From Mucilaginibacter sp. (GTDB taxonomy: Bacteria; Bacteroidota; Bacteroidia; Sphingobacteriales; Sphingobacteriaceae), in contig JAQBOM010000018.1 of assembly GCA_028288025.1 (NCBI GenBank), forward strand, positions 54,384 to 118,383: a stretch of DNA of 64,000 nt, written 5' to 3'. Every line of letters starts with the position of its first letter. Positions within the stretch are counted from its first letter, which is position 1. This document shows, in pieces, positions 42,555 through 52,169 of the stretch. The notes under the pieces were generated by a model that saw nothing but the letters and a program-made list of their open reading frames with translations, was not told the origin of the DNA and made no database searches. A program made the position numbers and the translations under genes.

Positions 42555-45500
42555 ATGAGTTATACAGAATTACAGGTCACGAGCAATTTTAGCTTTCTCC
42601 GCGGCGGTTCGCACCCGGAAGAACTGGTGTTGCAGGCAGCAACGTACGGGCAGGCAAAAATTGCGCTTACCGACCGGAATAGCGTGGCCGGTGTAGTACG
42701 CGGTCATTTAGCCGCTAAAGAAAGCGGTATTCAAATTATACCCGCCTGCCGGCTTGACCTGCTTGACGGCCCGGCCCTGCTGGCGTATCCTACTGATATT
42801 AGCGCCTGGGGGCGGTTGTGCGCTTTGCTCACTAAGGGCAATCTCAGGGCAGAAAAAGGTGATTGCCATTTGTATAAGCAGGATGTTTATTCTTATGCCA
42901 AAGGGATTAAATTTATGGCAGTGCCTCCGGATACACTTAATGCCCGGTTTGACTTTGACGATACATTTAAAACTGATCTGAAGGAATACCGGGAGGCGTT
43001 GGGTTCAAACCTTTACCTGGCAGCTGCACGCTACTACAACGGCGATGATGCTAAGCGGCTTTATCGCCTATCCCAATTAGGTGTGCCCATGGTGGCCACA
43101 AATGACGTGCATTATCATGACCCGGCACGAAGAGCATTACAGGATGCGGTTACCTGTGTCCGCGAGAAGTGTACGATCTATAATGTCGGTTTCAGGTTGC
43201 ATGCGAACGCAGAAAGGCATCTTAAAACCAACGATGAAATGGAACGCATGTTCCGGCAGTACCCTGATGCGATCCGGCTAACACAAGAAATCGCTGAAGC
43301 ATGTGTGTTTTCGCTTGACACGTTAAAATACCTCGAACCGGAGTGGGTTAGCCCTGACGGGCGCACGGCAGATGAACACCTGGCAGATCTTACGTGGAGG
43401 GGTGCAAAAAAAATATTTGGCGAAAACATGCCCAAAAAGGTTAGTAAACAGATCATTTTTGAACTGGCCTTTTTTGAAAGGCGTAAGCTGGCCCCCTATT
43501 TCCTGCGTATTTATGAATACACAAATAAAGCCGAAGAATTAGGTATCCTTCACCAGGGGCGTGGTTCGGCAGCTAATTGCACCGTTTGTTTTTGCCTGGG
43601 GATCACACCGGTTGACCCTACCAAGTCGCGGCTTTTATTCTCCCGGTTTATGTCGGATTCGCGGGAAGAGTGGCCCGATGTGGACGTTGATTTTGAGCAC
43701 GAACGCCGCGAAGAGATCATCCAGTGGATATACGAAACCTACGGTCGCGAACATGCGGCTATTGTTGCTACAGTAACCCAGGAGCGGCACAAGGGGGCGA
43801 TCAGGGATGTGGGCAAGGCAATGGGCTTATCGGAAGATACGCTCAAACGCTTATCCGGGGCTATCTGGGATTTTTCGGAAGAAGGCTTTGACCGCCAGCG
43901 TATCATTGAACAAGGGTTAAACCCGGATGATCCGCATCTGCACAAAGTGCTGGAGCTGACAGACCAACTAATGGGTTTTCCACGCCAGTTGGGCCAGCAT
44001 ACCGGCGGGTTTGTAATCACCCAGTGCAAGCTCTCCGATATCTGCCCGGTTATGAATGCACGCATGGAAAATCGTACGCAACTGGAATGGAACAAAGATG
44101 ACCTGGAAGCGCTGGGTATTTTGAAGGTGGATGTGCTTGGCCTGGGGATGTTAACCTGTATCCGCAAAGGTTTTGAACTCGCTAAGCAACATTATGGTCT
44201 CAACCTGACGCTGGCAAACATCCCGCAGGACGATCCGGCTGTTTATGAAATGATCTGTCATGCGGATACGCTCGGTGTTTTCCAGATCGAAAGCCGGGCG
44301 CAAATGTCCATGCTGCCCCGGCTGAAACCGAGATGTTTTTATGACCTGGTTATAGAAGTAGCCATTGTACGGCCAGGGCCAATACAGGGCGATATGGTAC
44401 ACCCTTATTTGTGCCGGCGTAATGACCCAAGCCTTATAGAATACCCATCAAAAGAACTGGAAGATATATTGGGCCGGACGTTGGGTGTACCCCTATTCCA
44501 GGAGCAGGCTATGGAAATTGCCATAACTGCCGGGGGCTTTACGCCAGCCGAGGCAGACGGGCTCCGCCGTAGCATGGCCACTTTTAAGGCAAAGGGACTG
44601 ATAAGCCGGTATAAAAAGAAACTCATAGACGGCATGATTGGCAATAATTATGACCGGGAGTTTGCCGAGCGGGTTTTTAAGCAGCTTGAGGGATTTGGCA
44701 GTTACGGATTCCCGGAAAGCCATGCAACCAGTTTTGCCCATTTGGTCTATATTTCGTCGTGGCTTAAATGTCATTATCCTGATGTTTTTGCGGCGGCTTT
44801 ACTTAACAGCCAGCCGATGGGCTTTTACCAGCCGGCCCAAATTGTGATCGATGCGGAAAAGCATGGCGTTGTGGTGCTGCCGATTGATGTAAACCATTCC
44901 ATGTGGGATAATACCCTGGAGGAAAAAGCCGGCAAATATTGCGCGTTACGGTTGGGGTTTCGCCAGGTTAAGGGATTAAATGAAGAAGATATGGAAGCTT
45001 TGATCTCGGGACGGGGAACCGGTTATATCACTATAAATCAGCTAAGCGATGCCGGTGTGCCGCAAGCTGCAATTGAAAAGCTAACCGATGCGGACGCATT
45101 CCGCTCGCTAAACCTCGACCGCCGTGAAGCTTTATGGGAGGTGCCGGCACTCAGCGATAAACCGATTGGTTTGTTTGCCGGCCAACCATCAGAGAGCGCC
45201 ATGGAAATGCAGGTTACTTTGCCTTTCATGACGCAGGCGGAGCATGTGGTACAGGATTATGCTTCCACCGGTTTATCCCTAAAAGCACATCCGGTAAGCT
45301 TTGTGCGCGAACAGCTGACAATGCTGCATGTAACGGCAACCGGTAGCCTGTCTGCACTTAAAGATGGCGACCCGGTAAAGGTGGCTGGTTTGGTTACCGT
45401 ACGGCAAAGGCCGGGTACGGCCAAAGGTATTATATTTATCACCATTGAGGATGAAACCGGGTTTTCAAACCTTGTGGTTTGGGAAAAGATTTTTGAAAAT

Positions 45501-45737
45501 TACCGGAAAGAAATTCTGCAAGCCCACTTACTCATGGTTGAAGGCAAGCTGCAAATTGAAGGTGAGGTGATCCACGTTATTGTAAAACGTTGTTTTAACC
45601 TGACCAAACTATTGCGCGGCCTTACCCCGGCAAATGACGAAAATTTACCGGTACTTACGCTATCGCGCAGTGACGAAACAACATCACCTGCCCCGGCGCA
45701 AAAAGATGTTTTTCATAAAGGAAGGAATTTTAAATAA
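42555..45737 (+). CDS. dnaE2: Error-prone DNA polymerase III alpha subunit DnaE2
   Basis: A 1060-residue C-family polymerase. It has an N-terminal PHP domain (TELQVTSNFSFLRGGSHPEEL, TNDVHYHDPARR), catalytic aspartates in EWPDVDVDFEHERREEII, the DnaE2-typical VRPGPIQGDMVHPYLCRRN, FPESHATSFAHLVYISSWLK, a tandem helix-hairpin-helix region and a C-terminal OB fold (PVKVAGLVTVRQRPGTAKGIIFITIEDETGFSNLVVW). It performs mutagenic lesion bypass. It is the last gene of the imuA-imuB-dnaE2 operon, 10 bp after imuB. Confidence 0.95.
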   Translation: MSYTELQVTSNFSFLRGGSHPEELVLQAATYGQAKIALTDRNSVAGVVRGHLAAKESGIQIIPACRLDLLDGPALLAYPTDISAWGRLCALLTKGNLRAEKGDCHLYKQDVYSYAKGIKFMAVPPDTLNARFDFDDTFKTDLKEYREALGSNLYLAAARYYNGDDAKRLYRLSQLGVPMVATNDVHYHDPARRALQDAVTCVREKCTIYNVGFRLHANAERHLKTNDEMERMFRQYPDAIRLTQEIAEACVFSLDTLKYLEPEWVSPDGRTADEHLADLTWRGAKKIFGENMPKKVSKQIIFELAFFERRKLAPYFLRIYEYTNKAEELGILHQGRGSAANCTVCFCLGITPVDPTKSRLLFSRFMSDSREEWPDVDVDFEHERREEIIQWIYETYGREHAAIVATVTQERHKGAIRDVGKAMGLSEDTLKRLSGAIWDFSEEGFDRQRIIEQGLNPDDPHLHKVLELTDQLMGFPRQLGQHTGGFVITQCKLSDICPVMNARMENRTQLEWNKDDLEALGILKVDVLGLGMLTCIRKGFELAKQHYGLNLTLANIPQDDPAVYEMICHADTLGVFQIESRAQMSMLPRLKPRCFYDLVIEVAIVRPGPIQGDMVHPYLCRRNDPSLIEYPSKELEDILGRTLGVPLFQEQAMEIAITAGGFTPAEADGLRRSMATFKAKGLISRYKKKLIDGMIGNNYDREFAERVFKQLEGFGSYGFPESHATSFAHLVYISSWLKCHYPDVFAAALLNSQPMGFYQPAQIVIDAEKHGVVVLPIDVNHSMWDNTLEEKAGKYCALRLGFRQVKGLNEEDMEALISGRGTGYITINQLSDAGVPQAAIEKLTDADAFRSLNLDRREALWEVPALSDKPIGLFAGQPSESAMEMQVTLPFMTQAEHVVQDYASTGLSLKAHPVSFVREQLTMLHVTATGSLSALKDGDPVKVAGLVTVRQRPGTAKGIIFITIEDETGFSNLVVWEKIFENYRKEILQAHLLMVEGKLQIEGEVIHVIVKRCFNLTKLLRGLTPANDENLPVLTLSRSDETTSPAPAQKDVFHKGRNFK

Positions 45738-45804
45738 TAAGAATAAATACTTACCGGATTTTATCCGCACCGGCCATAAATGTTTTCAATATCTTTGGCT
45801 TTGT

Positions 45805-47286
45805 ATGGCCAAAAAACATTTGTTGCTTCTCATTATTTTTCTCACCTGTACAGCAACAGTACGTGCAAATTTTAATTTTGATACCAACTGCATTGATGCC
45901 TATAAAGCCATTTATAGTTTCAGGATAAACGAGGCCAAATTGCTCATTCAAAAGGAAAAAGAGCAGAACCCCCAAAACGGGATCATTGTATTGCTGGAGA
46001 ATTATATCGACTATTTCGGTTTACTGGCATCTGAGAGTAAAACGGATTATGATAAGCTAAAGGACAATCGATCGGCAAGGGTTTCGGAGCTGGAAAATAA
46101 TGAAAAGAACTCGCCGTACTATCTTTTTTCGCAGGCGGAAGTTTACCTGCAGTGGGGCATGTTAAAAGGGAAATTCGGCGATTATTTGTCATCGTCAATG
46201 GATCTAAAAAAAGCGGCTAATCTGTTGCGCGAAAACGCACAGAAGTACCCCGACTTTTTACCCAATCAGAAAAGCATCGCTTTGATCAATGTTATTTTTG
46301 GCGCGGTACCCTCAAATTTAAAAAGTGTAACGCGCTTTTTAGGCATGAGCGGAAATGTGCAGGGGGGCATTAAGCAATTAGAAGAACTGAGAGCTACACT
46401 GCCGAAAACAAAATACAGTTTTTATAAGGATGAAGTGGTCTTCTTTCTCTGCAACATTGATATAGACATCCTTCGCAACAAAAACAACTACACCAAACTG
46501 GCTTCGTACCTGGCGGGGATGGAAAATAATGGATTACTGAAAGTTTATCTGCAAGGTTATGTCGCATCAAAAACGGCCCATAATGACGAGGCTATAGGTT
46601 TTTTGGAGGCTGCCCCGAAATCGAACCAATATTTGGATGTGCCCGCGATATATTACCTGCTGGGGAATGCCAAATTAAACCGATTGGATAGGGATGCGCC
46701 GGTTTTCCTGAATAAGTACATTAAAGATTATAGGGGCCGCAACTATATAAAGGATGCTTATTTAAAGCTTGCCTATTTTTATTTGCTTGAAAATGATGTC
46801 AAAAAATATGACAGCTATTTAAAATTGGCGCGAAGCAAAGGATATACTTTGGATGAAAAGGACCAGCAGGCTTTAAGAGAAGCCAATGATGCAAGACCTG
46901 ACACGGATTTGTTAAAAGCAAGATTTTATTTTGATGGGGGATACTATAACAAGGCATTGGCCGAAATAAAAAATAAGGATGCAAATAATTTTAAATTATT
47001 GAGGGATAAGATAGAGTTGTATTACAGGCTGGGCCGGATCTATGAGAAGACGGATAAACTAAACGACGCTTTGGTCAATTATCAAAGAGCAATCAGTTTA
47101 GGCAAAACATCAAGATATTACTACGCTGCCAATGCAGCTGTACGGGTTGGCAATATATATGAACAAAAACGGGACTTTAACCGTGCGGCCAGTTTTTATA
47201 ACCAGGCCATTGATATGAAAGATCACGAATACCAAAACAGTATTCAGAATGAAGCGAAAGAAGGATTGAAAAGAATAAACCGTTGA
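45805..47286 (+). CDS. Secreted TPR-repeat protein
   Basis: 493 residues from the ATG at 45805, giving signal peptide MAKKHLLLLIIFLTCTATVRA. The mature part is helical, and the clearest tetratricopeptide repeats are C-terminal: LGRIYEKTDKLNDALVNYQRAISLG and AVRVGNIYEQKRDFNRAASFYNQAIDM. Earlier helices (YLLGNAKLNRLDRDAPVFLNKYIKDY) also fit. It probably acts as a periplasmic scaffold; partner unknown. A TATCTTTG box at 45790-45797 is only 8 bp from the start and is probably chance. It follows dnaE2 by 68 bp and is unrelated in function. Confidence 0.8.
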   Translation: MAKKHLLLLIIFLTCTATVRANFNFDTNCIDAYKAIYSFRINEAKLLIQKEKEQNPQNGIIVLLENYIDYFGLLASESKTDYDKLKDNRSARVSELENNEKNSPYYLFSQAEVYLQWGMLKGKFGDYLSSSMDLKKAANLLRENAQKYPDFLPNQKSIALINVIFGAVPSNLKSVTRFLGMSGNVQGGIKQLEELRATLPKTKYSFYKDEVVFFLCNIDIDILRNKNNYTKLASYLAGMENNGLLKVYLQGYVASKTAHNDEAIGFLEAAPKSNQYLDVPAIYYLLGNAKLNRLDRDAPVFLNKYIKDYRGRNYIKDAYLKLAYFYLLENDVKKYDSYLKLARSKGYTLDEKDQQALREANDARPDTDLLKARFYFDGGYYNKALAEIKNKDANNFKLLRDKIELYYRLGRIYEKTDKLNDALVNYQRAISLGKTSRYYYAANAAVRVGNIYEQKRDFNRAASFYNQAIDMKDHEYQNSIQNEAKEGLKRINR

Positions 47287-47287
47287 G

Positions 47288-47941
47288 TTAACCCCCCGGC
47301 TCTTTTGTAAAACGGATGTTATTTTGAATGGCCTGCAGGTGGTGGTCATTTACTTTCTGCTTCAATGCCTCAAAATTAAATTCATGATTCGTTCCGCAAT
47401 CGAGCATGTTGAAATACACAGTGGGTTTCAGGCTTTCGAAATATTCTGTTAAGATGCTGCACCATATCAGTTGGCAATCGCCTTTAATTTGAGGAACCAA
47501 TGTATTAATGCCTTCTTTAAATTCAATATATCTTACATGTTCCGACTCCAAATTTCCCTGGGGATAAAAGAGCAGCAGGTTTCCCGGTTCGGATAATATT
47601 TCGGCGGCAAAACGCAGGCTTTCTGCAACGGAGCGCGGACTGGGGGCAATTGAAAAAGCGCCGATATATTTTAGCCACCAATGCTTTTCCATTTGCTTTT
47701 TTAAGGACATAATATAAAAGCCTTTTAAAGGCTGCTTTTTATGAATGCCATGCAGTGATAAGTAAATGCCCCATATCCCATCCCAAAAACTGAAGTGGTT
47801 GCACATTAACAAATAGGAGTGGCCGGGCTTTATATCGGCTTCATTGATGATCATCTTATTAAAGCGCCCTTTAATAAGCCAGCTTGTAAACATGGCTGCT
47901 TTTTCAAGTATTTTGATAGGAAGGGGTTTTGCTTTGATCAT
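47288..47941 (-). CDS. 1-acylglycerol-3-phosphate acyltransferase-like protein
   Basis: A 217-residue LPLAT-fold protein. The catalytic HX4D is NHFSFWD (His49, Asp54); a later LLLFYPQGNLESEHVRYIEFKEG contains the substrate-binding PQG (EGT-like) motif and the basic/acidic box. It transfers an acyl chain from CoA or ACP to an acceptor hydroxyl. It is the last gene of the fatty-acid-like operon and overlaps the hydrolase gene by 4 bp, so it probably uses the acyl product made by the upstream enzymes. Confidence 0.85.
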   Translation of the reverse strand: MIKAKPLPIKILEKAAMFTSWLIKGRFNKMIINEADIKPGHSYLLMCNHFSFWDGIWGIYLSLHGIHKKQPLKGFYIMSLKKQMEKHWWLKYIGAFSIAPSPRSVAESLRFAAEILSEPGNLLLFYPQGNLESEHVRYIEFKEGINTLVPQIKGDCQLIWCSILTEYFESLKPTVYFNMLDCGTNHEFNFEALKQKVNDHHLQAIQNNIRFTKEPGG

Positions 47942-48768
47942 GTTAACAAGGCTGATAGTTTTGCCGCAAAATTTTGATTGATCATCTCGTGGTTATCATC
48001 GAGAATAATCACTTCTGTATGCGCTAACTTAGGAATAAAAGCGTTACCGATCTTTGGCGGATACATTTTATCATTTTTACCAAATATAAAGATGCTTCTT
48101 ATATTTCCGGCCTCAAGTGCTTTTAATAGCCGGGGCTCGTTGGTTCCTAAAAAACGCAGATAGGTGAAACAGGCATAAAAATTAAATCGTAATTCTTCAG
48201 TTCCAAATTCCTTGCTTAAAATATCATAGCCAACCTGGTCCAGGAATGTAAGGGTCTTACCTAGCTTAAGCATAGCCAGCAGCGCCTTTTTGTTAAGGGC
48301 CAGTTTTTCTAAAATTTTATTGCCGGTTCTGCTTTTGCTGAAATAATTAGTGAGCATTCCCGGATTTAAACAGGATGGCGCCACGGCAATATATTCATCG
48401 ATCCTGTCGGCCATTTCTTCCACGATGACTGTAGCGTAGTGGGTTCCCATTGAATAGCCGATCACTGAGAAGCGTTCAATTTGTTCAAAATCGCAGAAGC
48501 CAGCGATCAACCCGGCCAGCTCCTTTTTGGTTATGCCTTTTTTTACAGCCGTTAAACTTTGATCTTTTAATTGGGTTTCTTTATGGAAAAAGAGATCGAA
48601 ACCATAAAATGTGTATCGTGAGGCCAGCGGCCCGGATTCGAATAGCGTAAATTGTTTGCCATGCATGCCATAACCGTGGAAGCATAACATTTTTTTGGGG
48701 CCGCTGCCAAATTTGTAATAGTGAAGCTTTACCAGTTGATTTTCAAAATAATGGCTGGTCATGGTCAT
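47938..48768 (-). CDS. Alpha/beta hydrolase (thioesterase-like)
   Basis: 276 residues of the alpha/beta hydrolase fold with oxyanion segment LCFHGYGMHG and nucleophile elbow GYSMG (Ser106). The acid (FGKNDKMYP) and histidine (DDNHEMI) are visible near the end. No signal peptide. It overlaps the PPTase gene by 4 bp (ATGA) and the acyltransferase by 4 bp. In this setting it could release the acyl chain from the carrier protein, or edit stalled chains; this is inference. An in-frame ATG at 48762 is also possible. Confidence 0.83.
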   Translation of the reverse strand: MTMTSHYFENQLVKLHYYKFGSGPKKMLCFHGYGMHGKQFTLFESGPLASRYTFYGFDLFFHKETQLKDQSLTAVKKGITKKELAGLIAGFCDFEQIERFSVIGYSMGTHYATVIVEEMADRIDEYIAVAPSCLNPGMLTNYFSKSRTGNKILEKLALNKKALLAMLKLGKTLTFLDQVGYDILSKEFGTEELRFNFYACFTYLRFLGTNEPRLLKALEAGNIRSIFIFGKNDKMYPPKIGNAFIPKLAHTEVIILDDNHEMINQNFAAKLSALLT

Positions 48769-49166
48769 TCAGCAATTTGAATAAAAGCCACCGCCCAAAC
48801 ATAGTCGCCATCGTGCGAGATGGATAGGCTTATTTGAAATTTGTCAGGGTTTTGGTGAAAAATAACGGTCGGCTTGCCGGCGATTTTTTCGCGTATTATT
48901 TCAAGATTTTTCCAGGAAATTGACGCCGGATCCAGTTGCTTTAACGCTTTATAAGCAGCTTCCTTTGCCGCCCAGGTTGATGCATATCTCAGTAAAGCGT
49001 CCTCAAATAAATCGCAATAGGCTATTTCGCCCGAGGTATAAACTTTCTGTTTAAACAGATCGGTAAGAGACGTTTTGAAGGACGGAATAAAAACAAGGTC
49101 GTTACCGACAGCAAATTTTTTATCGATGGCAATAGTATCAACCGCGCTTAATATTTCATTATTCAT
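48765..49166 (-). CDS. AcpS-type 4'-phosphopantetheinyl transferase
   Basis: 133 residues with the AcpS signatures: VGNDLVFIPSF (like GIDIVEIxRF, metal Asp), WAAKEAAYKAL (like FAAKEAxxKAL) and ISLSISHDGDYVWAVAF. It installs the phosphopantetheine arm on a carrier protein. A dedicated copy within the operon suggests the atypical carrier (51320-51580) is not served well by the housekeeping enzyme. It overlaps the enoyl reductase gene by 8 bp. Confidence 0.87.
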   Translation of the reverse strand: MNNEILSAVDTIAIDKKFAVGNDLVFIPSFKTSLTDLFKQKVYTSGEIAYCDLFEDALLRYASTWAAKEAAYKALKQLDPASISWKNLEIIREKIAGKPTVIFHQNPDKFQISLSISHDGDYVWAVAFIQIAE

Positions 49167-49968
49167 CTATTGCCACCCCCATGATGTTAAAACCTCCGTC
49201 AACAAAATGAATATTGCCGGTCACTTTTTTTGAAAGGTCAGAGAAGTAATAAAGCGCCGCATCACCCACGTCGCCGGCGTCTATATTACCAAGCGGCGCT
49301 ACGATCTTAGTTGCTTTACGCAGTTTACGGACCCCGCTTATTCCGCCTGAAGAGGTGGTCATGACCAACCCTGCAGAGATGGCATTAACCCGCACATTCG
49401 TTCCCCTGAAATGACTTGCCAGGTATATCATTATATTTTCGAGCGCCGCTTTATTTATGCCCATGCCGGCATAACCGGAGATGACTTTTTGCGAGGCATT
49501 ATAGGTAAGCGTTACAATTGAGGCATTTTTTGAGAGCAACGGTTCGGCAACCCGGGCGATCCTTAACAGCGAATACGCACTGATGTTAAACGAATCCATC
49601 AGGTCCTCAAACGGGATATCCAGGTACGAAGGCGCGGCATCGTGGCTGCCGGGGATACTGTAACACAGTACCCGTTCGTTACCGAATGCCACGCCGTGCA
49701 AAATATAATCGATGGGGCCTAAGCCATCGTAAACATGTTTTAAAAATGTGATTATCTGCTCCTCATTTCTTACATCAACTTCCATGGCAAAGCGGCTATC
49801 CATCCCGTTTTTTTCTATTAAGAAAAGTACTTCACTTTTTGTTTCGGGAACGCAGCTGAGCGCAACTCTGCACCCTGACTGATGAAGTTTTAACGCGACA
49901 TCCCAGGCGATGGAACTGTCATTCCTAACCCCAAAAACTACGGCTATTTTACCCTGGTTGTTTATCAT
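49159..49968 (-). CDS. FabI-like enoyl-ACP reductase
   Basis: A 269-residue short-chain dehydrogenase. The N-terminal nucleotide motif is VVFGVRNDSSIAW, the FabI-specific form. SAYSLLRIARV and TLTYNASQKVISGYAGMGINKAALENIM contain the FabI catalytic Tyr166 and Lys173 (Y-x6-K spacing). It reduces the enoyl-ACP double bond with NAD(P)H. It is a second, cluster-specific reductase rather than housekeeping FabI, judging from its setting and sequence drift. It overlaps the KS gene by 4 bp. Confidence 0.86.
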   Translation of the reverse strand: MINNQGKIAVVFGVRNDSSIAWDVALKLHQSGCRVALSCVPETKSEVLFLIEKNGMDSRFAMEVDVRNEEQIITFLKHVYDGLGPIDYILHGVAFGNERVLCYSIPGSHDAAPSYLDIPFEDLMDSFNISAYSLLRIARVAEPLLSKNASIVTLTYNASQKVISGYAGMGINKAALENIMIYLASHFRGTNVRVNAISAGLVMTTSSGGISGVRKLRKATKIVAPLGNIDAGDVGDAALYYFSDLSKKVTGNIHFVDGGFNIMGVAIDE

Positions 49969-51317
49969 GATCTATCGTGTGATACAGAGATCGCGCTGTT
50001 TGTGCCGCCGAACCCGTAATTAAGGCAAACAATATTATTGATCTCTTTGGCAAAGCCCCGTTGCGGAATTAAGTTGCGGTAAGCCTCCAAAGGTTTTTGA
50101 GGCCCCGTCCAGCTATCTGATCTTTGAAAATTTTCTAATTCCGGATTGAGTGTTATTGAATTGAGGCAGGGCAGCACTTTTTGTTCTTTGAGCATCAGTA
50201 AAGCCGTAATAAATTCTACCGCGCCGGCAGCGCCCAGCATATGGCCGAACTGCGATTTGGGTGCAGAAATATGATATCCATCCTCGCCCAGTACATCTAC
50301 CACGCTCAATAATTCAACAGAATCGCCAACAGGCGTGGAGGTGCCGTGAACTTTAACCACATCAGGCCTCCGGGTTGAATTTCCCATTAATCCTTTCCAC
50401 AATCTTTTTTGACCGGCAAAAGATGGGAAAAACATATTGCCATCACCATCCGAATTATTGAAATAGTTGTCTATTACCCCTAAAATATTGGCTCCCCGTG
50501 CCTTTGCCTGCTCATATTCCTCAAGCGCCACAATACCGCATCCAAACGAACACACAAATCCATTCCGGCTTACGTCAAAAGGCCGTGAGCTTTCATTCGG
50601 ACTAAAGCCGCGGCTCAGCACCTGCATCGCATCAAAACCGATAAAGGTTTCTAACGATGTTCCTTCCACGCCACCTGCAATAACACGGTCCTGTATACCG
50701 AATTTTATGAGCCGGTAAGCATAACCAATATTACCCAGGCCGGTGGCACAGGCCGAGCCTATTGATTCGCAAACGCCCTTGTTTTTGATCAGGCACGAAA
50801 CATTGGCCGCATCCCGGTAAACCATTGCCCTGTCGACAGTATGCGAACCCGCCACGCGGGATTTTTTATTTAATTCAAAAAAATTATGCCAGGCAGGCCG
50901 TAGAATGACATGCCCCGCACCGCCCGACCCGACGATCACACCGGTTTGTTCGGATTGCGTTTCGGATTCGCTCCAACCGGCCATTTTAATGGCGTCCAAA
51001 GCGCCTAACATGGCCCAAATGCTGCCGAGATCAGCTGTCGCTAAATTGCCATCGGGTATTCTTCCCAATGTATCAATATATGTTTCGGGATAGCCCTCAG
51101 CAAGGGTGGAGTAGACCGTTTCCAACCCTGTTTCGGCCTCAGTGATAAAACCCGAAACCGTTGAACGGATATTTTTACCATGCACAAGTGCCTGGTCCCA
51201 TTCCCTGATCAGGGACCTACCAGAAAATAATTTATCATTAAAATCGGCCAGGTCAGAACTGCAGGGGAAAATACCGCCCATACCTACGACTGCTACTTTT
51301 CTTTCCGAACCTGACAT
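49965..51317 (-). CDS. Beta-ketoacyl-ACP synthase (FabF/KAS II-like)
   Basis: A 450-residue thiolase-fold ketosynthase. The active site is Cys190 (SIGSACATG), His324 (VKVHGTSTPVGDS) and His359 with Lys354 (SAPKSQFGHMLGAAG). All catalytic residues are present, so it should condense malonyl-ACP with an acyl starter. There is no chain-length-factor partner in the operon, unlike type II aromatic polyketide sets. At 450 residues it is longer than housekeeping FabF (about 415), with an insertion near residues 40-80. Confidence 0.88.
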   Translation of the reverse strand: MSGSERKVAVVGMGGIFPCSSDLADFNDKLFSGRSLIREWDQALVHGKNIRSTVSGFITEAETGLETVYSTLAEGYPETYIDTLGRIPDGNLATADLGSIWAMLGALDAIKMAGWSESETQSEQTGVIVGSGGAGHVILRPAWHNFFELNKKSRVAGSHTVDRAMVYRDAANVSCLIKNKGVCESIGSACATGLGNIGYAYRLIKFGIQDRVIAGGVEGTSLETFIGFDAMQVLSRGFSPNESSRPFDVSRNGFVCSFGCGIVALEEYEQAKARGANILGVIDNYFNNSDGDGNMFFPSFAGQKRLWKGLMGNSTRRPDVVKVHGTSTPVGDSVELLSVVDVLGEDGYHISAPKSQFGHMLGAAGAVEFITALLMLKEQKVLPCLNSITLNPELENFQRSDSWTGPQKPLEAYRNLIPQRGFAKEINNIVCLNYGFGGTNSAISVSHDRS

Positions 51318-51319
51318 CG

Positions 51320-51580
51320 TTATTCTCTTTCTTTAGCTCTAATGATGAGGTCAACAAAATCCTTAACCGTTGACCCCAAACCGTCAATATCATCATCATC
51401 AAACTCGACCCCAAATTTTTGCTCGGCCTTGGCGGCGATATTTATCATTTCGGTTGATGGTGTATTTAAATCTGCAATAAAATCGGTGTCTTCAGTTATC
51501 CCGGCCAGCTTTTCGGGAGCTATGGTCCTAACGGTTTTTAAAATCTCCACCAAGCCGTCAATTATTTGTTGTCTTTCCAT
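51320..51580 (-). CDS. Acyl carrier protein with atypical PST site
   Basis: An 86-residue acidic four-helix protein (FIADLNTPSTEMINIAAKAEQKFGVEFDDDDIDGLGSTVKDFVDLII). The phosphopantetheine serine is Ser42, in the context PST-E instead of the usual DSL-x-x-VE. Everything else fits an ACP. It lies 2 bp after the ketosynthase start in the same operon and is probably loaded by the AcpS-type enzyme encoded three genes downstream. Confidence 0.87.
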   Translation of the reverse strand: MERQQIIDGLVEILKTVRTIAPEKLAGITEDTDFIADLNTPSTEMINIAAKAEQKFGVEFDDDDIDGLGSTVKDFVDLIIRAKERE

Positions 51581-51593
51581 TATTGTATATCTG

Positions 51594-52139
51594 TTATTTA
51601 AGTAGTTCGTTTTTTATTGCCCTGCCGGTTACATCTTGTAATTCAGCAACCAATGTAAAGTCGTCGCTAAGATCATAGGTCGACAGCCTTTCGTCATTAT
51701 AGGCGCTAAAATAATCATCCAGATCCAGCCCTTTTGGCGCTTTGTAAATCCGGCCGCTGCATACCATTTGCCTGAATTTATAAAAACTAATTTGACCGAT
51801 ACTGATAAAGGTATCGCCTTTTTCCAAATAACTGTGGAATTTGACCGGCCCTATACCTATAAAAACCGGGTTAAATATCCGTTTTAATTCAGCAAAGCTG
51901 CAATTCAGTTTCCCTTTTTCAATAAATGCGCCGCATGATACGATTGTTGCCTGGGCAAATGCTTCTACCTGGTCGACTCCTCTGAAAATCCCGAAATGGT
52001 CCTTCACATTCTCTTCGGAGGGGGTATAACTGGCAACGATCCCGGCATCCGGCGAATGCCAATGGTATTTATGAAGCAGTATTTTTGTCGGGCCATGCAA
52101 AAGCACGTCCCCGGGCTGTGTACCTACCAAGCTATCCAT
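51594..52139 (-). CDS. Hot-dog-fold 3-hydroxyacyl-ACP dehydratase-like protein
   Basis: 181 residues. The FabZ/FabA catalytic pattern is recognisable as NVKDHFGIFRGVDQVEAFAQ (His48, Glu59). VFIGIGPVKFHSYLEKGDTF resembles the FabZ strand that follows. The C-terminal 50 residues (KAPKGLDLDDYFSAYNDERLSTYDLSDDF) are longer than in FabZ. It should dehydrate 3-hydroxyacyl-ACP in the chain-extension cycle. Function is by motif and context. It lies between the reductase and carrier genes (gaps of 30 and 13 bp). Confidence 0.72.
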   Translation of the reverse strand: MDSLVGTQPGDVLLHGPTKILLHKYHWHSPDAGIVASYTPSEENVKDHFGIFRGVDQVEAFAQATIVSCGAFIEKGKLNCSFAELKRIFNPVFIGIGPVKFHSYLEKGDTFISIGQISFYKFRQMVCSGRIYKAPKGLDLDDYFSAYNDERLSTYDLSDDFTLVAELQDVTGRAIKNELLK

Positions 52140-52169
52140 TGCTAACTAAATTAAACCGGCGCTTTATAC

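Noticed and set aside
45634..45804. Extended start of the TPR protein overlapping dnaE2
   Set aside because: It would add 57 residues in front of a perfect signal peptide and overlap dnaE2 by about 100 bp.
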